Shown here in pieces: positions 8,562 to 17,223 of a DNA stretch of 64,000 nucleotides. Location of the stretch: positions 1-64,000 of the forward strand of contig JABDIN010000056.1 of NCBI GenBank assembly GCA_013003715.1, in the 5' to 3' direction. The DNA comes from Desulfobacteraceae bacterium (GTDB taxonomy: Bacteria > Desulfobacterota > Desulfobacteria > Desulfobacterales > Desulfosarcinaceae). A program made the position numbers and the translations under genes. Under the pieces are notes generated by a model. That model saw only the letters and a list, made by a program, of their open reading frames with translations, was not told the DNA's origin and did no database searches. Numbering within the stretch: the first letter of the stretch is position 1; every line of letters begins with the position of its first letter.

Positions 8562-9134
8562 ATGAAAACAGCGCTTACCATCTGGGGGAATCGAATTTCC
8601 CCGGTATTCGATGCCGCTCATATGATGATCGTGGCCGAGATAGAAGGACACGACATCACTCACCGGCATCAGGAGCCCATTGATCCGGATTACCCCACCC
8701 GTATTGCGGCCAGGCTGAGCGAGCTGGAAGTGGGAACACTGATATGCGGCGCCATTTCAGAATTACCGGCCAGGTTGATCGAGTCGGTGGGTATTCACCT
8801 CATCCCGTTTGTAACCGGCCATGTGGAGGACATTCTGATCGCCCATGTGAACGGCCGGCCGATTGTACCGGCATATTCAATGCCCGGTTGCAGGCAAAAA
8901 CGATCATGCCGTGTGCGGACTGCACACGAAAGGAGGAACGGTAAAATGCCAAAAGGAGACGGTACCGGACCACGGGGTCAAGGACGGCAATCCGGCAAGG
9001 GGCAGGGCCGGTGTGGAACCAGCGGCAGTTGTAATCGACGGAACCCTGACGGGAGCCGAAAAGCAGGCCGAACGGACAGGATCGGAAAAAACAAGAATGG
9101 CGGTAACAGCCGGAAACAGGACCAATCCCAATAA
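8562..9134 (+). CDS. NifX-like protein joined to a glycine/arginine-rich DUF5320-like tail
   Basis: Residues 1-120 are a dinitrogenase-cofactor (NifB/NifX) fold: KTALTIWGNRISPVFDAAH, LICGAISELP, then a VPAYSMPGC end typical of the family. The frame then continues through 60 more residues beginning MPKGDGTGPRGQG, like the start of DUF5320 proteins. A strong Shine-Dalgarno (AAAGGAGG) stands before that internal ATG at 8946, so two products (fused and internal) may be made, or an ancestral stop has been lost. NifX-like domains bind metal-sulfur clusters; orange protein binds a Mo-Cu-S cluster. AGGAGGTGACC supports the first start. Confidence 0.75.
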   Translation: MKTALTIWGNRISPVFDAAHMMIVAEIEGHDITHRHQEPIDPDYPTRIAARLSELEVGTLICGAISELPARLIESVGIHLIPFVTGHVEDILIAHVNGRPIVPAYSMPGCRQKRSCRVRTAHERRNGKMPKGDGTGPRGQGRQSGKGQGRCGTSGSCNRRNPDGSRKAGRTDRIGKNKNGGNSRKQDQSQ

Positions 9135-9160
9135 GGTTCGGTCTAACAGGAGGTAATAAA

Positions 9161-9538
9161 ATGCCAGGATTCAATAGAACGGGTCCCATGGGGGACGGCC
9201 CCATGACCGGAGGTGGCAGAGGGTATTGTGGCGCCGGATACACCGATACGGGAAGGTGGAATTCTGTTAGATTCCGCCATTGCAGGGGCGTTGGATACCG
9301 GTCAAGGCGGGGGTATGGTGCCGGTCTTGGGTGGTGGGCGCCACCGGGTTCGCGGGTGCAGATGGATCAGGAATATATTCATGCCGATGAACCATCAAAT
9401 GAAATCAACCGGCTGAAGACTCAAGCCCATGCGCTCCATGCAAAACTGGAGGCCATCACCCGGCGAATTGAAAAGTATGAAAAAGAAGCACCACACACCG
9501 GGACAACACACACCTGGACAGGTGAAAAAGATGCCTGA
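9161..9538 (+). CDS. DUF5320-like small protein
   Basis: A 125-residue protein starting MPGFNRTGPMGDGPMTGGGRG, the glycine-rich signature of DUF5320 proteins that accompany NifX-like and MinD ATPase genes in anaerobes. A Gly/Arg-rich middle is followed by a predicted coiled coil at about 80-108 (EINRLKTQAHALHAKLEAITRRIEKYEKE). AGGAGGTAATAAA precedes the ATG. The function of the family is not known. Confidence 0.75.
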   Translation: MPGFNRTGPMGDGPMTGGGRGYCGAGYTDTGRWNSVRFRHCRGVGYRSRRGYGAGLGWWAPPGSRVQMDQEYIHADEPSNEINRLKTQAHALHAKLEAITRRIEKYEKEAPHTGTTHTWTGEKDA

Positions 9539-9908
9539 GATGTTGATGGTGAGCAGCGGGCCAAAATTGTTCCCTGCATTCGAGTCGGCTCTGGAAAAGT
9601 ATGATTTTCAAATCAACCGGGTCAAGTCCGGTGAGGAGGCCGAGGCACTCACCTCTCGCAGCAGCCCTGATCTGGTGGTTATCGATGGAGATCTTGCCGA
9701 CATGACCGGCTTCGAATGCGCCAGAATGCTGATCAGGGTGAACGCCATGGTCAATTGTGCGGTGATCAGCGGGGATTCCCCCGATGCGTTTCATGAGGCC
9801 GGCGAAGGGCTGGGAATTCTCATGCAGTTGCCGCCTGCACCGGGCGCAGCCGATGCTGAGGAGTTGATCGCCTGTTATACGAAAATAAGGAAACCACTAA
9901 TATCATGA
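9531..9908 (+). CDS. Response-regulator receiver-like domain protein
   Basis: A 125-residue stand-alone receiver-like domain. The phosphoacceptor region reads PDLVVIDGDLADMTGFECA, matching the receiver DxxLPxxxGFE pattern with Ala in place of Pro; the N-terminal acidic pair and the C-terminal Lys region are poorly conserved, so phosphorylation is doubtful. The start at 9531 is chosen because AGGTGAAAAAG stands before it and it overlaps the end of the previous gene by 8 bases. Its stop overlaps the next ATG. It probably acts within the MinD/NifX operon. Confidence 0.65.
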   Translation: MPEMLMVSSGPKLFPAFESALEKYDFQINRVKSGEEAEALTSRSSPDLVVIDGDLADMTGFECARMLIRVNAMVNCAVISGDSPDAFHEAGEGLGILMQLPPAPGAADAEELIACYTKIRKPLIS

Positions 9909-10741
9909 TTATCAGTATTGCCAGCGGAAAAGGCGGGACCGGCAAAACCACGGTGGCAACGAATCTTGCCAGCGCCATTGACGAAGAAGTGCAACTTCTC
10001 GACTGTGATGTGGAAGAACCCAATGCACATCTTTTTCTCAACCCGGACATCCGGGACAGGGAAACTTTTTTCGTACCTGTCCCGGAAATCGACAAGGCAA
10101 AATGCACCTATTGTAAGAAATGTGCTGAGATCTGCCGTTTCAACGCCATTGCCGTATTCAACCAAACCATCATGACGTTTCCGGAATTGTGCCATAGTTG
10201 CGGTGGGTGCATGGCGGTATGTCCGGAAAACGCTGTATTCGAAACCGGAAGAGAAGTGGGTGTGGTCGAGCGCGGAGAAACCGGCAGCATCGACTTTACC
10301 CATGGCCGCCTGCGGGTGGGTGAAGCCATGTCACCTCCCCTGATTCATAAGGTCAGGTCCTTCATACGGAAAGACATCCTCAATATCATCGATGCGCCGC
10401 CCGGCACCTCCTGCCCGGTGATTAGCGCCATGAAAGGGGTTGATTTCGTTCTTCTGGTTACCGAACCCACCCCTTTTGGCTTGCATGACCTCAAGCTGGC
10501 TGTGGAGGCGGTGAAAAAACTCGGTCTGCCGCGGGGACTGGTCATAAATCGTTCGGACATTGGCGATCAGCAGGTTGAATCCTATGCCAGGGCGGAGAAC
10601 CTGTCCATTCTCATGGAGATCCCTTTTGACCGGAGAATAGCCGAAGTATATTCACGCGGCGAGTTGATCGTAAATGAAATGCCGGAATGGAAAGGAAAGT
10701 TCCTGGAGTTATACCAAAACATTACGGAAATGGCAGGTTGA
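9905..10741 (+). CDS. MinD-superfamily P-loop ATPase with inserted 2x[4Fe-4S] ferredoxin domain (first copy)
   Basis: A 278-residue protein with the deviant Walker A KGGTGKTT at residues 9-16 and, inserted after the first strand-helix units, two ferredoxin clusters (CTYCKKCAEIC near 66 and CHSCGGCMAVC near 96). The ATPase core resumes with IDAPPGTSCPVISA and LLVTEPTPFGLHDL. Pairs of such proteins are part of the orange-protein locus of Desulfovibrio (DVU2103/2104 type). The start overlaps the preceding stop (ATGA). The second copy follows 14 bases downstream and is homologous over its whole length. Confidence 0.9.
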   Translation: MIISIASGKGGTGKTTVATNLASAIDEEVQLLDCDVEEPNAHLFLNPDIRDRETFFVPVPEIDKAKCTYCKKCAEICRFNAIAVFNQTIMTFPELCHSCGGCMAVCPENAVFETGREVGVVERGETGSIDFTHGRLRVGEAMSPPLIHKVRSFIRKDILNIIDAPPGTSCPVISAMKGVDFVLLVTEPTPFGLHDLKLAVEAVKKLGLPRGLVINRSDIGDQQVESYARAENLSILMEIPFDRRIAEVYSRGELIVNEMPEWKGKFLELYQNITEMAG

Positions 10742-10755
10742 AGGAGATACGTTCC

Positions 10756-11640
10756 ATGCAAGAATTGGTGGTTATCAGCGGTAAAGGCGGCACCGGAAAG
10801 ACCAGTTTGACCGCAGCCTTTATTGCTTTATCGAAAAAAACAATCATCTGTGATGCCGATGTGGATGCCGCGGATCTGCACTTGTTGATGGCGCCGGCGA
10901 TTCAACACCGGTATGATTTCACCGGTGGCGGTCTTGCGGAAATCAATCGGGAAAAATGTACCGGGTGCGGACTGTGCCGGACCTTGTGCCGCTTTGGTGC
11001 TATCGATGAAAATTATGGCGTAGATCCCATCGATTGTGAAGGTTGCGGTGTCTGTGTCGATCTTTGTCCCGAACAGGCCATAGATTTCCCGGTACAGACT
11101 TGTGGTGAATGGTTCATATCCGACACCCGCTTCGGGCCGATGGTCCATGCGAAACTGGGCATCGCCGAAGAAAACTCCGGTAAACTGGTTTCCCTGATTC
11201 GCCGGAAAACCAAAGAACTGGCAGGGGAAAAGGGTCTGGACCTGATCATGACAGACGGTCCTCCGGGAATCGGATGCCCTGTGATCGCCGCCATCGGCGG
11301 TGCCAGTGTTTTGCTTATCGTCACGGAACCCTCGGTTTCCGGACGTCATGACATGGCCCGGGTCGCGGACCTGGCGACGCACTTCAACGTTCCGGCGGCC
11401 GTATGCATCAATAAATTCGATTTGAACCTTGACCAATCGACAGCGATCGAGACCATGGCAGCGGAAAGGCAAATGCCGGTGGTCGGCCGGATTCCGTTTG
11501 ATCCGGTCTTCACTGCGTCCATGGTCCGTGGGCAAACCGTGTTTGAATATGATGGGAATTCAGAGGCCGCTTCAGCGGTCAGGCATATGTGGAAAATACT
11601 GAAAACGTTGCCCGCAATGAAATATGAGGTGGGCGGTTAA
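10756..11640 (+). CDS. MinD-superfamily P-loop ATPase with inserted ferredoxin domain (second copy)
   Basis: A 294-residue paralogue of the preceding gene: Walker A GKGGTGKTS, ferredoxin motifs CTGCGLCRTLC (about 68) and CEGCGVCVDLC (about 94), then TDGPPGIGCPVIAA and VTEPSVSGRHDMARVADL. The ATG at 10756 has AAGGAGAT 8 bases before it and removes a spurious N-terminal extension that would overlap the first copy. The two ATPases probably act as a heterodimer; this is inferred from pairing. The role in cluster handling is inferred from the family. Confidence 0.9.
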   Translation: MQELVVISGKGGTGKTSLTAAFIALSKKTIICDADVDAADLHLLMAPAIQHRYDFTGGGLAEINREKCTGCGLCRTLCRFGAIDENYGVDPIDCEGCGVCVDLCPEQAIDFPVQTCGEWFISDTRFGPMVHAKLGIAEENSGKLVSLIRRKTKELAGEKGLDLIMTDGPPGIGCPVIAAIGGASVLLIVTEPSVSGRHDMARVADLATHFNVPAAVCINKFDLNLDQSTAIETMAAERQMPVVGRIPFDPVFTASMVRGQTVFEYDGNSEAASAVRHMWKILKTLPAMKYEVGG

Positions 11641-11668
11641 TTCACTTATTAAAGGAGAGAATAAACTT

Positions 11669-12058
11669 ATGGAGAATGGAAGAATAGCCATACCGTCGAC
11701 GGGAGCAGGCGGAATCGATGGCGAGCGATCAGGACACTTCGGTCACTGCGATGTATTCACTTTTGTGGATGTGAAGGATGGCCAGATTGCATCGGTGTCC
11801 ACCATCAACAATGCCGAGCATGTTCAGGGCGGGTGCATGGTGCCCGTGAATCTGCTTGCTGAGCATCAGGCCAATGCCCTGATCGTCGGGGGTATCGGAA
11901 TGCGTCCGTTGATGGGATTCCGGCAAGTCGGTATCGATGTGTATTACGATGCGGAACGGCCCGCCATTAAACCGGTGGTGGAAGACCTGATCGCCGGCAA
12001 ATTACCCATGATCAACGACAACCAGGTCTGCGGCGGTGGCGGCGGTGCCGTGCCCTGA
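11669..12058 (+). CDS. NifX/NifB-like cluster-binding protein
   Basis: A 129-residue dinitrogenase-cofactor-type protein: RIAIPSTGAGGIDGERSGHFGHCDVFTFVDV, an ALIVGGIGMRPLMGF segment, and a C-terminal Gly-rich tail (VCGGGGGAVP). The HFGHC and glycine-tail arrangement is common in this family in anaerobes. AAAGGAGAG precedes the ATG at 11669. It is one of three NifX-fold proteins in this locus; which one is the orange-protein equivalent cannot be decided by eye. Confidence 0.8.
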   Translation: MENGRIAIPSTGAGGIDGERSGHFGHCDVFTFVDVKDGQIASVSTINNAEHVQGGCMVPVNLLAEHQANALIVGGIGMRPLMGFRQVGIDVYYDAERPAIKPVVEDLIAGKLPMINDNQVCGGGGGAVP

Positions 12059-12082
12059 GCGCCAATTGTCGTGGATATTAAT

Positions 12083-12225
12083 CCGGCAATTAAATAGGTA
12101 AAGTGACGTATCGCTGATTCGCGTAATGAGTTTCCGGCGGAACGTACTGGGGACAAGCCTTCTTGCAGCCACCGTCTCCCATAAACCAGATATACGAGCT
12201 TTGCGTATTTATCCGCCGGAGCAAT
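12083..12225 (+). repeat. Dispersed 143-bp intergenic repeat, copy 1
   Basis: This segment matches the reverse complement of 49418-49560 over the full 143 bases without net length change. The best-kept parts are the ends: AAATAGGTAAAGTGACGTAT on the left and TTTATCCGCCGGAGCAAT on the right, with TTTCCGGCG in the middle. It fills most of the gap between two NifX-like genes. The rest of that gap, to 12382, shows no clear gene. Confidence 0.8.
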
Positions 12226-12382
12226 ATGATGGCGGCGGGTTGAACTGATCCTGGCACCGGGGGTCCGCAGGCCGGGCAAATGCCGTCGTCCGGGCCGGCG
12301 TGCGGTGGCGATTTCCCTTGGCGGAATCCCGCGGTACGTCGGCTAATGTAAATAGCGTCCATACCGGACAAAAGGAGTTACC

Positions 12383-12742
12383 ATGAAAATCGCGATTACA
12401 TCAAAAGGTGAGACACTCGACTCGGAAGTCGATCCCAGATTTGGAAGGGCAGGACATATTCTCATCGTCGATACGGAAACACTCCGGTACGAGGTGTTGG
12501 ATAACAGCACCAATGTCAATGCATTTAAAGGCGCCGGTATTCAGGCGGCCAGTATGATCAGCGAAAAAGGCGTCGAGATTCTGATGACCGGATATTGCGG
12601 TCCCAATGCCTTTAAAACACTGGAGGTCGCAGGGATAAAGGTGGTCAATGACGTCAGCGGCAGTGTCCGCTCAGCCGTGGAACAAATGCAAGGCAAAAAT
12701 GTCAGGTTTGCTGATGGGGCGAACGCGGATGGACACTGGTAG
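12383..12742 (+). CDS. NifX-like protein, candidate orange-protein (ORP) homologue
   Basis: A 119-residue single-domain NifX-fold protein: KIAITSKGETLDSEVDPRFGRAGHILIVDT, then AASMISEKGVEILMTGYCGPNAF and VSGSVRSAVEQ. Its size and position just before an Mrp ATPase match the orp gene (DVU2108) next to mrp (DVU2109) in Desulfovibrio vulgaris, whose product carries a Mo-Cu-S cluster. AAAGGAGTTACC precedes the ATG. Assignment as ORP rests on context and fold, not on an alignment. Confidence 0.8.
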   Translation: MKIAITSKGETLDSEVDPRFGRAGHILIVDTETLRYEVLDNSTNVNAFKGAGIQAASMISEKGVEILMTGYCGPNAFKTLEVAGIKVVNDVSGSVRSAVEQMQGKNVRFADGANADGHW

Positions 12743-12839
12743 CATTGTATCCGTATAGCCATGGTCGCCTGGTTCGATATTGATTATATACGAGTCCGCA
12801 TGTTTTTCAGCTAATTAAAAGAGATGGGATTACCAAAGA

Positions 12840-13676
12840 ATGAAACCAAATCAAAAAGGCATGGGTATCATGGACAAGCCACCGGAGGAGAGCCCTGATC
12901 GGCAGGCGGCAAAGTCCTTGTCGAAGATCGGTAAAAAGTTTCTCGTCATGAGTGGCAAAGGCGGTGTGGGAAAATCCAGTGTGTCGGTCAATCTTTCGAT
13001 TGCGCTGTCCAACCTGGGATATAAAGTCGGGTTGATGGATGTGGATATTCATGGCCCGGACATCCCCAGAATGTTGGGGCTTGAAGGGATGCTCGGTGTC
13101 AATGAGAACAAAAAGCTTCAACCTCTGATATTCTCGGAAAACCTTACTGCCGTTTCCATTGAAGGACTTTTGCAGAACAAGGACGATGCGGTGATATGGC
13201 GTGGGCCCGTCAAGCATTCAGCCATCCGGCAGTTTATCGGAGAAGTGGACTGGGGAGCGCTTGATTATCTGCTGATAGACGCGCCGCCGGGCACGGGTGA
13301 TGAACCGTTGACCGTGGCCCAGTTGATTGATGACACCAAGGCGATCATCGTGACCACCCCACAGGAAGTCGCCCTTGCGGACATCCGTAAATCCATCAAT
13401 TTTTGTAAAACCGTGGGCATGGAGATATTTGGCCTGGTGGAAAATATGAGTGGGTTCGAATGCCCCCATTGCGGGAAGACCGTTTCGCTTTTCGGTAGGG
13501 GTGGTGGTGAACGAACCGCAAACCATGGCGGTATCCCATTTCGCGGCCGGATACCCTTTGATCCGGAGATGGTGTCCTGTGGTGACTCGGGGATTTCATA
13601 CCTGGAAAAATGGCGGGAATCATCGGTTTCCGAAGCATTTAACCGTATAGCCAGGCAAGTTTCAGAGGCGGATTGA
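12840..13676 (+). CDS. mrp: Mrp/NBP35-family iron-sulfur carrier ATPase
   Basis: A 278-residue Mrp/ApbC protein: Walker A SGKGGVGKSS near 38-47, DVDIHGPDIPRMLGLEG, IDAPPGTGDEPLTVAQ, and the cluster-binding CPHCG at residue 207 followed by FGRGGGERTANHGGIPFRGRIPFDP. Mrp proteins carry transient Fe-S clusters. It closes the orange-protein-like operon. Met codons at 12861 and 12870 are alternative starts, since no strong ribosome site precedes 12840. A decayed copy of its 3' end occurs at 22134-22340. Confidence 0.92.
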   Translation: MKPNQKGMGIMDKPPEESPDRQAAKSLSKIGKKFLVMSGKGGVGKSSVSVNLSIALSNLGYKVGLMDVDIHGPDIPRMLGLEGMLGVNENKKLQPLIFSENLTAVSIEGLLQNKDDAVIWRGPVKHSAIRQFIGEVDWGALDYLLIDAPPGTGDEPLTVAQLIDDTKAIIVTTPQEVALADIRKSINFCKTVGMEIFGLVENMSGFECPHCGKTVSLFGRGGGERTANHGGIPFRGRIPFDPEMVSCGDSGISYLEKWRESSVSEAFNRIARQVSEAD

Positions 13677-13735
13677 GACCCCCCTTTGATGTTTGATCAA
13701 AACTTATAAGGGTTGTTGATTTGAAAGCCGGTACC

Positions 13736-13771
13736 GGTGCAGGTCGGAGTTATCCGAATCCAACCTGCACC
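13736..13771. terminator. Stem-loop between converging genes
   Basis: Perfect 9-bp arms GGTGCAGGT / ACCTGCACC (13736-13744, 13763-13771) with a second inner CGGA/TCCG pairing, lying between the mrp gene and the converging hydrolase gene. There is no T-run directly after it on either strand, so intrinsic termination is not assured. Confidence 0.45.
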
Positions 13772-13829
13772 GTCAGCGTCAATTATTCATCTCTGCATAT
13801 ATCGGGCATTTCAGGTTACCGGATCGCCT

Positions 13830-14738
13830 CTATTTATTAAGAAAAGCGCGTATATCGTCGGCTACCTGTTTATTCCGGCCTCTTTCCCATTGGATGTTGT
13901 GACCGGCTCCCGGATAGACTTTCAACTTGGCGTTGGGGATAAATTTAACGAGTCCGTCCTGATCTGATTTCGGATAGATCGCATCCTCATCACCCCAGAG
14001 AATTAAAGTGGGCGCGCTGATCCTGGAGAGAAACGCGCGATGGTCATCTGTGATCAGACCCCAGAAAGCAGCCTTCCAAACCCTTGATTCCACTTTCGCG
14101 GTTTGACCCAATTGTTTTTCTAGAAAGTCTTGCTCTACGGGATTTGGGTTGTCCTGCCATTCTTTGATAAAATCCATTCCTATGGGATCTTTGAAATCAT
14201 CTTTTCCAACGATATTCTCAAATACATCCGTCAATACAACATTATTTACGCTGCTGGGGGAACCCGCGATCAATATCAATCCGGAAACACGACCCGGATA
14301 TTTGGAAGCGACCTGGTGGGCAACGGCACTTCCCATGGAATGACCGATAATCACGGCTTTCTTGATTTTTTTGGTGTCCATGAAGGAGATGACATCCTCG
14401 CCGAATTGGAACATGGTATAACCCCAGGCCGGACTCTCGGAATCCCCATGGCCTCTTTGGTCCAGGGCATAAATGTGATATTTATCCGCAAGTAAAGGCG
14501 CGGTTGATGCCCATGACGAGCTTGAATCGGTGATACCGTGTAAAAAAATGATGACCTCGTCGTGTTGAGCACCCAATTCATAATAGGTCATGACAAAGTC
14601 GTTCACAGTCACTTTTTTCATATCGATTTCATCAAGGGCCTGGGTTTGGTCAACCCCAAAAAAAATGATCGTAATCAGTAGGATCATAAGAAGCATACAA
14701 GTTTCAATTGACTTTAAACTGCTGAATTCTTTTATCAT
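13830..14738 (-). CDS. Exported alpha/beta hydrolase
   Basis: A 302-residue alpha/beta-fold hydrolase with an N-terminal hydrophobic signal or anchor (about residues 14-35). The triad is visible: nucleophile Ser in GHSMGS, acid in WGDEDAIYP, and His in GAGHNIQWE; the HGITDSSSSW loop supplies the oxyanion hole. TGGAGG stands before the ATG at 14738, so an upstream extension was dropped. It is the last gene after dctQ-dctM-dctP on the same strand, so it may act in the periplasm on the substrate or product of the TRAP system (an ester or lactone is a guess). Confidence 0.85.
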   Translation of the reverse strand: MIKEFSSLKSIETCMLLMILLITIIFFGVDQTQALDEIDMKKVTVNDFVMTYYELGAQHDEVIIFLHGITDSSSSWASTAPLLADKYHIYALDQRGHGDSESPAWGYTMFQFGEDVISFMDTKKIKKAVIIGHSMGSAVAHQVASKYPGRVSGLILIAGSPSSVNNVVLTDVFENIVGKDDFKDPIGMDFIKEWQDNPNPVEQDFLEKQLGQTAKVESRVWKAAFWGLITDDHRAFLSRISAPTLILWGDEDAIYPKSDQDGLVKFIPNAKLKVYPGAGHNIQWERGRNKQVADDIRAFLNK

Positions 14739-14751
14739 TACTTTCCTCCAA

Positions 14752-15858
14752 TTAACTGTATCGATAGGGTACACCCGCTTTTTCCATGGTTCTGGAATAT
14801 TCTTTGAATATTTCAACCACCTTCTTGGCGCGGGGACTGATGGCGGCCAATTCGTTCCAATACGCTTCCGAATCTTTTACAACTTGATCCCACTCTTTTG
14901 CCGGAATGGTCGTTAGTTCCAATTTGTTGCCCGAAACCCGAAGTTTTGCTTCTCCGCCCCAATACCAGACCTGACGGTAATAGTGTGAGCTATCCATGGA
15001 CAACTTGAACAACTCCTGCAGGTGTGGCGGAACTTTTGCCCAGCTCTTACTATTGGCAAAATATGAGCCGCACCATGCACCGGTAACATTATTCAGCAAT
15101 GCATATTTGCAAACATCGGCCCAACCGATTTCATATGCCTCAGTAAACCCACACCAGGCAACACCATCAAGCTCGCCGGTTTGAAGAGCGATTTCAATAT
15201 CATCAGCAGGCAAGGTGACGGGAATCAGGCCATAGCGTGACAGGAACTTTCCTGCCGTGGGTACGCCGAACACACGTTTGCCTTTCATATCGGCAACACT
15301 CCGGATCGGTTCTTTTGTAAAGATATGAAGGGGGTCCCATGCACCGGCGCCGAGCCATTCCACACCTTTTACTTCATCATAAGCTTCTTGCCAGATTTTA
15401 TCCAAACCATAGAATTTGAACAATACGGGCAGATCCAGGCTGTAGCGTGTCGAAAACGGGAAGTACCCACCGAACACACTGATATCAACCGGGGAAGCCA
15501 TGGTTGCATCGTCACTCTGCACCGCATCGATCATTCCGTTTTGCATGGCACGAAAGAGTTCTCCCGTGGGGGCAAGCTGGTCGGCATAGTAAAGTTCGAT
15601 CTCCATTTGCCCGTGTGCGGCACGGTTGAACGCTTCAATCTGGGGCTTGATGACATGGGCACCCAATGCCGCACCCGAATAGGTTTGTAAACGCCACTTA
15701 ATCGGTTTACTTGCTGAATAGGCATAAGGTGCGGAAAGCCCGGCTGTAGCCGCAATGGCACCGGCCGTGGCGACACCGGCTTTCTTGATAAACTCCCGGC
15801 GGTTGTTCTTTGGAGCCTGATCCTTGATCTGGGGCTCAGTCCTTTTTTTGTCTTCCAT
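14752..15858 (-). CDS. dctP: TRAP transporter substrate-binding protein, Tat-exported
   Basis: A 368-residue DctP-family periplasmic protein. The N-terminus holds a twin-arginine signal (NNRREFIKKAG followed by an Ala/Gly-rich hydrophobic stretch). The body shows the family pattern: KWRLQTYSG, YYADQLAPTGELFRAMQNGMID, DMKGKRVFGVPTAGKFL and LQTGELDGVAWCGFTEAYEIGW, the last holding the region that usually contains the substrate-carboxylate-binding residues. It delivers a solute, usually an organic acid, to the DctQM membrane pair. The exact substrate cannot be told. Confidence 0.92.
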   Translation of the reverse strand: MEDKKRTEPQIKDQAPKNNRREFIKKAGVATAGAIAATAGLSAPYAYSASKPIKWRLQTYSGAALGAHVIKPQIEAFNRAAHGQMEIELYYADQLAPTGELFRAMQNGMIDAVQSDDATMASPVDISVFGGYFPFSTRYSLDLPVLFKFYGLDKIWQEAYDEVKGVEWLGAGAWDPLHIFTKEPIRSVADMKGKRVFGVPTAGKFLSRYGLIPVTLPADDIEIALQTGELDGVAWCGFTEAYEIGWADVCKYALLNNVTGAWCGSYFANSKSWAKVPPHLQELFKLSMDSSHYYRQVWYWGGEAKLRVSGNKLELTTIPAKEWDQVVKDSEAYWNELAAISPRAKKVVEIFKEYSRTMEKAGVPYRYS

Positions 15859-15897
15859 CGCTTTTCTCCTTTTTATTGTGGATTATTGTCCAAGCAT

Positions 15898-17223
15898 TCA
15901 GCCCCTTGCATAAACCAGATTCGGGAGCCAGAGTGCAATTTGCGGGAAGATAATAATTAAAACCAATGCAACAATCATCACCAATACGAACGGAACAATT
16001 GACCGGTAAATATCCGTTAACGAAATTTCAGGGGGAGCCATCGCACGCATGAGAAACAGATTGTAGCCGAAAGGGGGGGTCATATAGGCGATCTGGCAGG
16101 TAATCGTATAGAGAACACCATACCATATAGGATTGAAACCGAGGGTTATGATCAACGGAACATATAAGGGTGCAACGATGACGAGCATAGCCGTATCGTC
16201 CAGAAACATTCCCATCACAATGTAGGATAACTGCATCATGATGAGTACTTGCCAAGGGGACAGATGCCATTTTGTAATAAACAAGGACTCTATGGCCCTG
16301 ACCGCACCGATGCCGTCAAAAACGGCGCCAAAACAAAGAGCTGCCAGGATGATCCACATAAACATACAAGATATGCCAAGGGTTTTCCTGAGAGATTCTT
16401 CCATTATTTTTTTGGTCAGTGTGCGTTTGCTGAGTGCAGCCAATGTCGCGGCGGTGGCACCTATAGCAGAACTCTCAACCAAGCTGGTAATACCCATCAC
16501 AAACAATCCAGTCATAAAAAAGAAAATTAAAAAGGGAACAATGCCCGCCTTCAACAACTTGAGTTTTTCGCTGAACGGCATATTCAATTCTTCTTTACTG
16601 ACAATGGGTGCTAAGTGGGGTTGAAATTTGCATCGAACGACGATGTAGAGGATAAACAATGCGGCCATCATCAAACCGGGAATAGCGCCGGCCAACCAAA
16701 GCCTGCCCACAGGTTGCCGTGCAATCATGCCATATAGTACCAGCACTACACTGGGTGGGACCAAAATGCCAAGAGAGCTTCCCGCCTGAACAACACCGGT
16801 AATCATCACCTTGTCATAATTGCGCCGGAGCATTTCAGGAAGCGCAATGGTCGCACCGATGGCCATACCGGCAACGCTGAGCCCGTTCATGGCCGAGATA
16901 ACCACCATCAATCCTATCGTTCCTATGCCCAAACCTCCCCTGAGACCGCCGAACCAGACATGAAACATTCCATATAGATCATCTGCAATACCTGAATCGG
17001 AAAGAATGTAGCCCATGTAAATGAATAACGGGAGGGTCAACATCGGATACCAGTTAAATAATTTGAATGCCGCATTAAAGGGCATTTCTATGGCGCCGTT
17101 TCCATACAACAATAACGCAGCGGCCGCAGAGACAAATCCGATGGCTGCAAATACGCGTTGACCGGTCAACAACATAACCAGCATTCCCCCGAACATCGTT
17201 AGTGCGATCGCTTCGTAGCTCAT
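15898..17223 (-). CDS. dctM: TRAP transporter large permease
   Basis: A 441-residue polytopic protein of the DctM family with about 12 hydrophobic helices; typical stretches are NGLSVAGMAIGATIALPEMLRRNYDK, GSSLGILVPPSVVLVLYG and GMFLDDTAMLVIVAPLYVP. It forms the sodium-coupled transport channel with DctQ and DctP. Its ATG overlaps the dctQ stop and dctP follows about 40 bases downstream. Confidence 0.95.
   Translation of the reverse strand: MSYEAIALTMFGGMLVMLLTGQRVFAAIGFVSAAAALLLYGNGAIEMPFNAAFKLFNWYPMLTLPLFIYMGYILSDSGIADDLYGMFHVWFGGLRGGLGIGTIGLMVVISAMNGLSVAGMAIGATIALPEMLRRNYDKVMITGVVQAGSSLGILVPPSVVLVLYGMIARQPVGRLWLAGAIPGLMMAALFILYIVVRCKFQPHLAPIVSKEELNMPFSEKLKLLKAGIVPFLIFFFMTGLFVMGITSLVESSAIGATAATLAALSKRTLTKKIMEESLRKTLGISCMFMWIILAALCFGAVFDGIGAVRAIESLFITKWHLSPWQVLIMMQLSYIVMGMFLDDTAMLVIVAPLYVPLIITLGFNPIWYGVLYTITCQIAYMTPPFGYNLFLMRAMAPPEISLTDIYRSIVPFVLVMIVALVLIIIFPQIALWLPNLVYARG

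Noticed and set aside
12090-12371. A 93-residue minus-strand frame with CPAC inside the NifX gap
   Set aside because: Most of it overlaps the dispersed repeat and it has no ribosome site.
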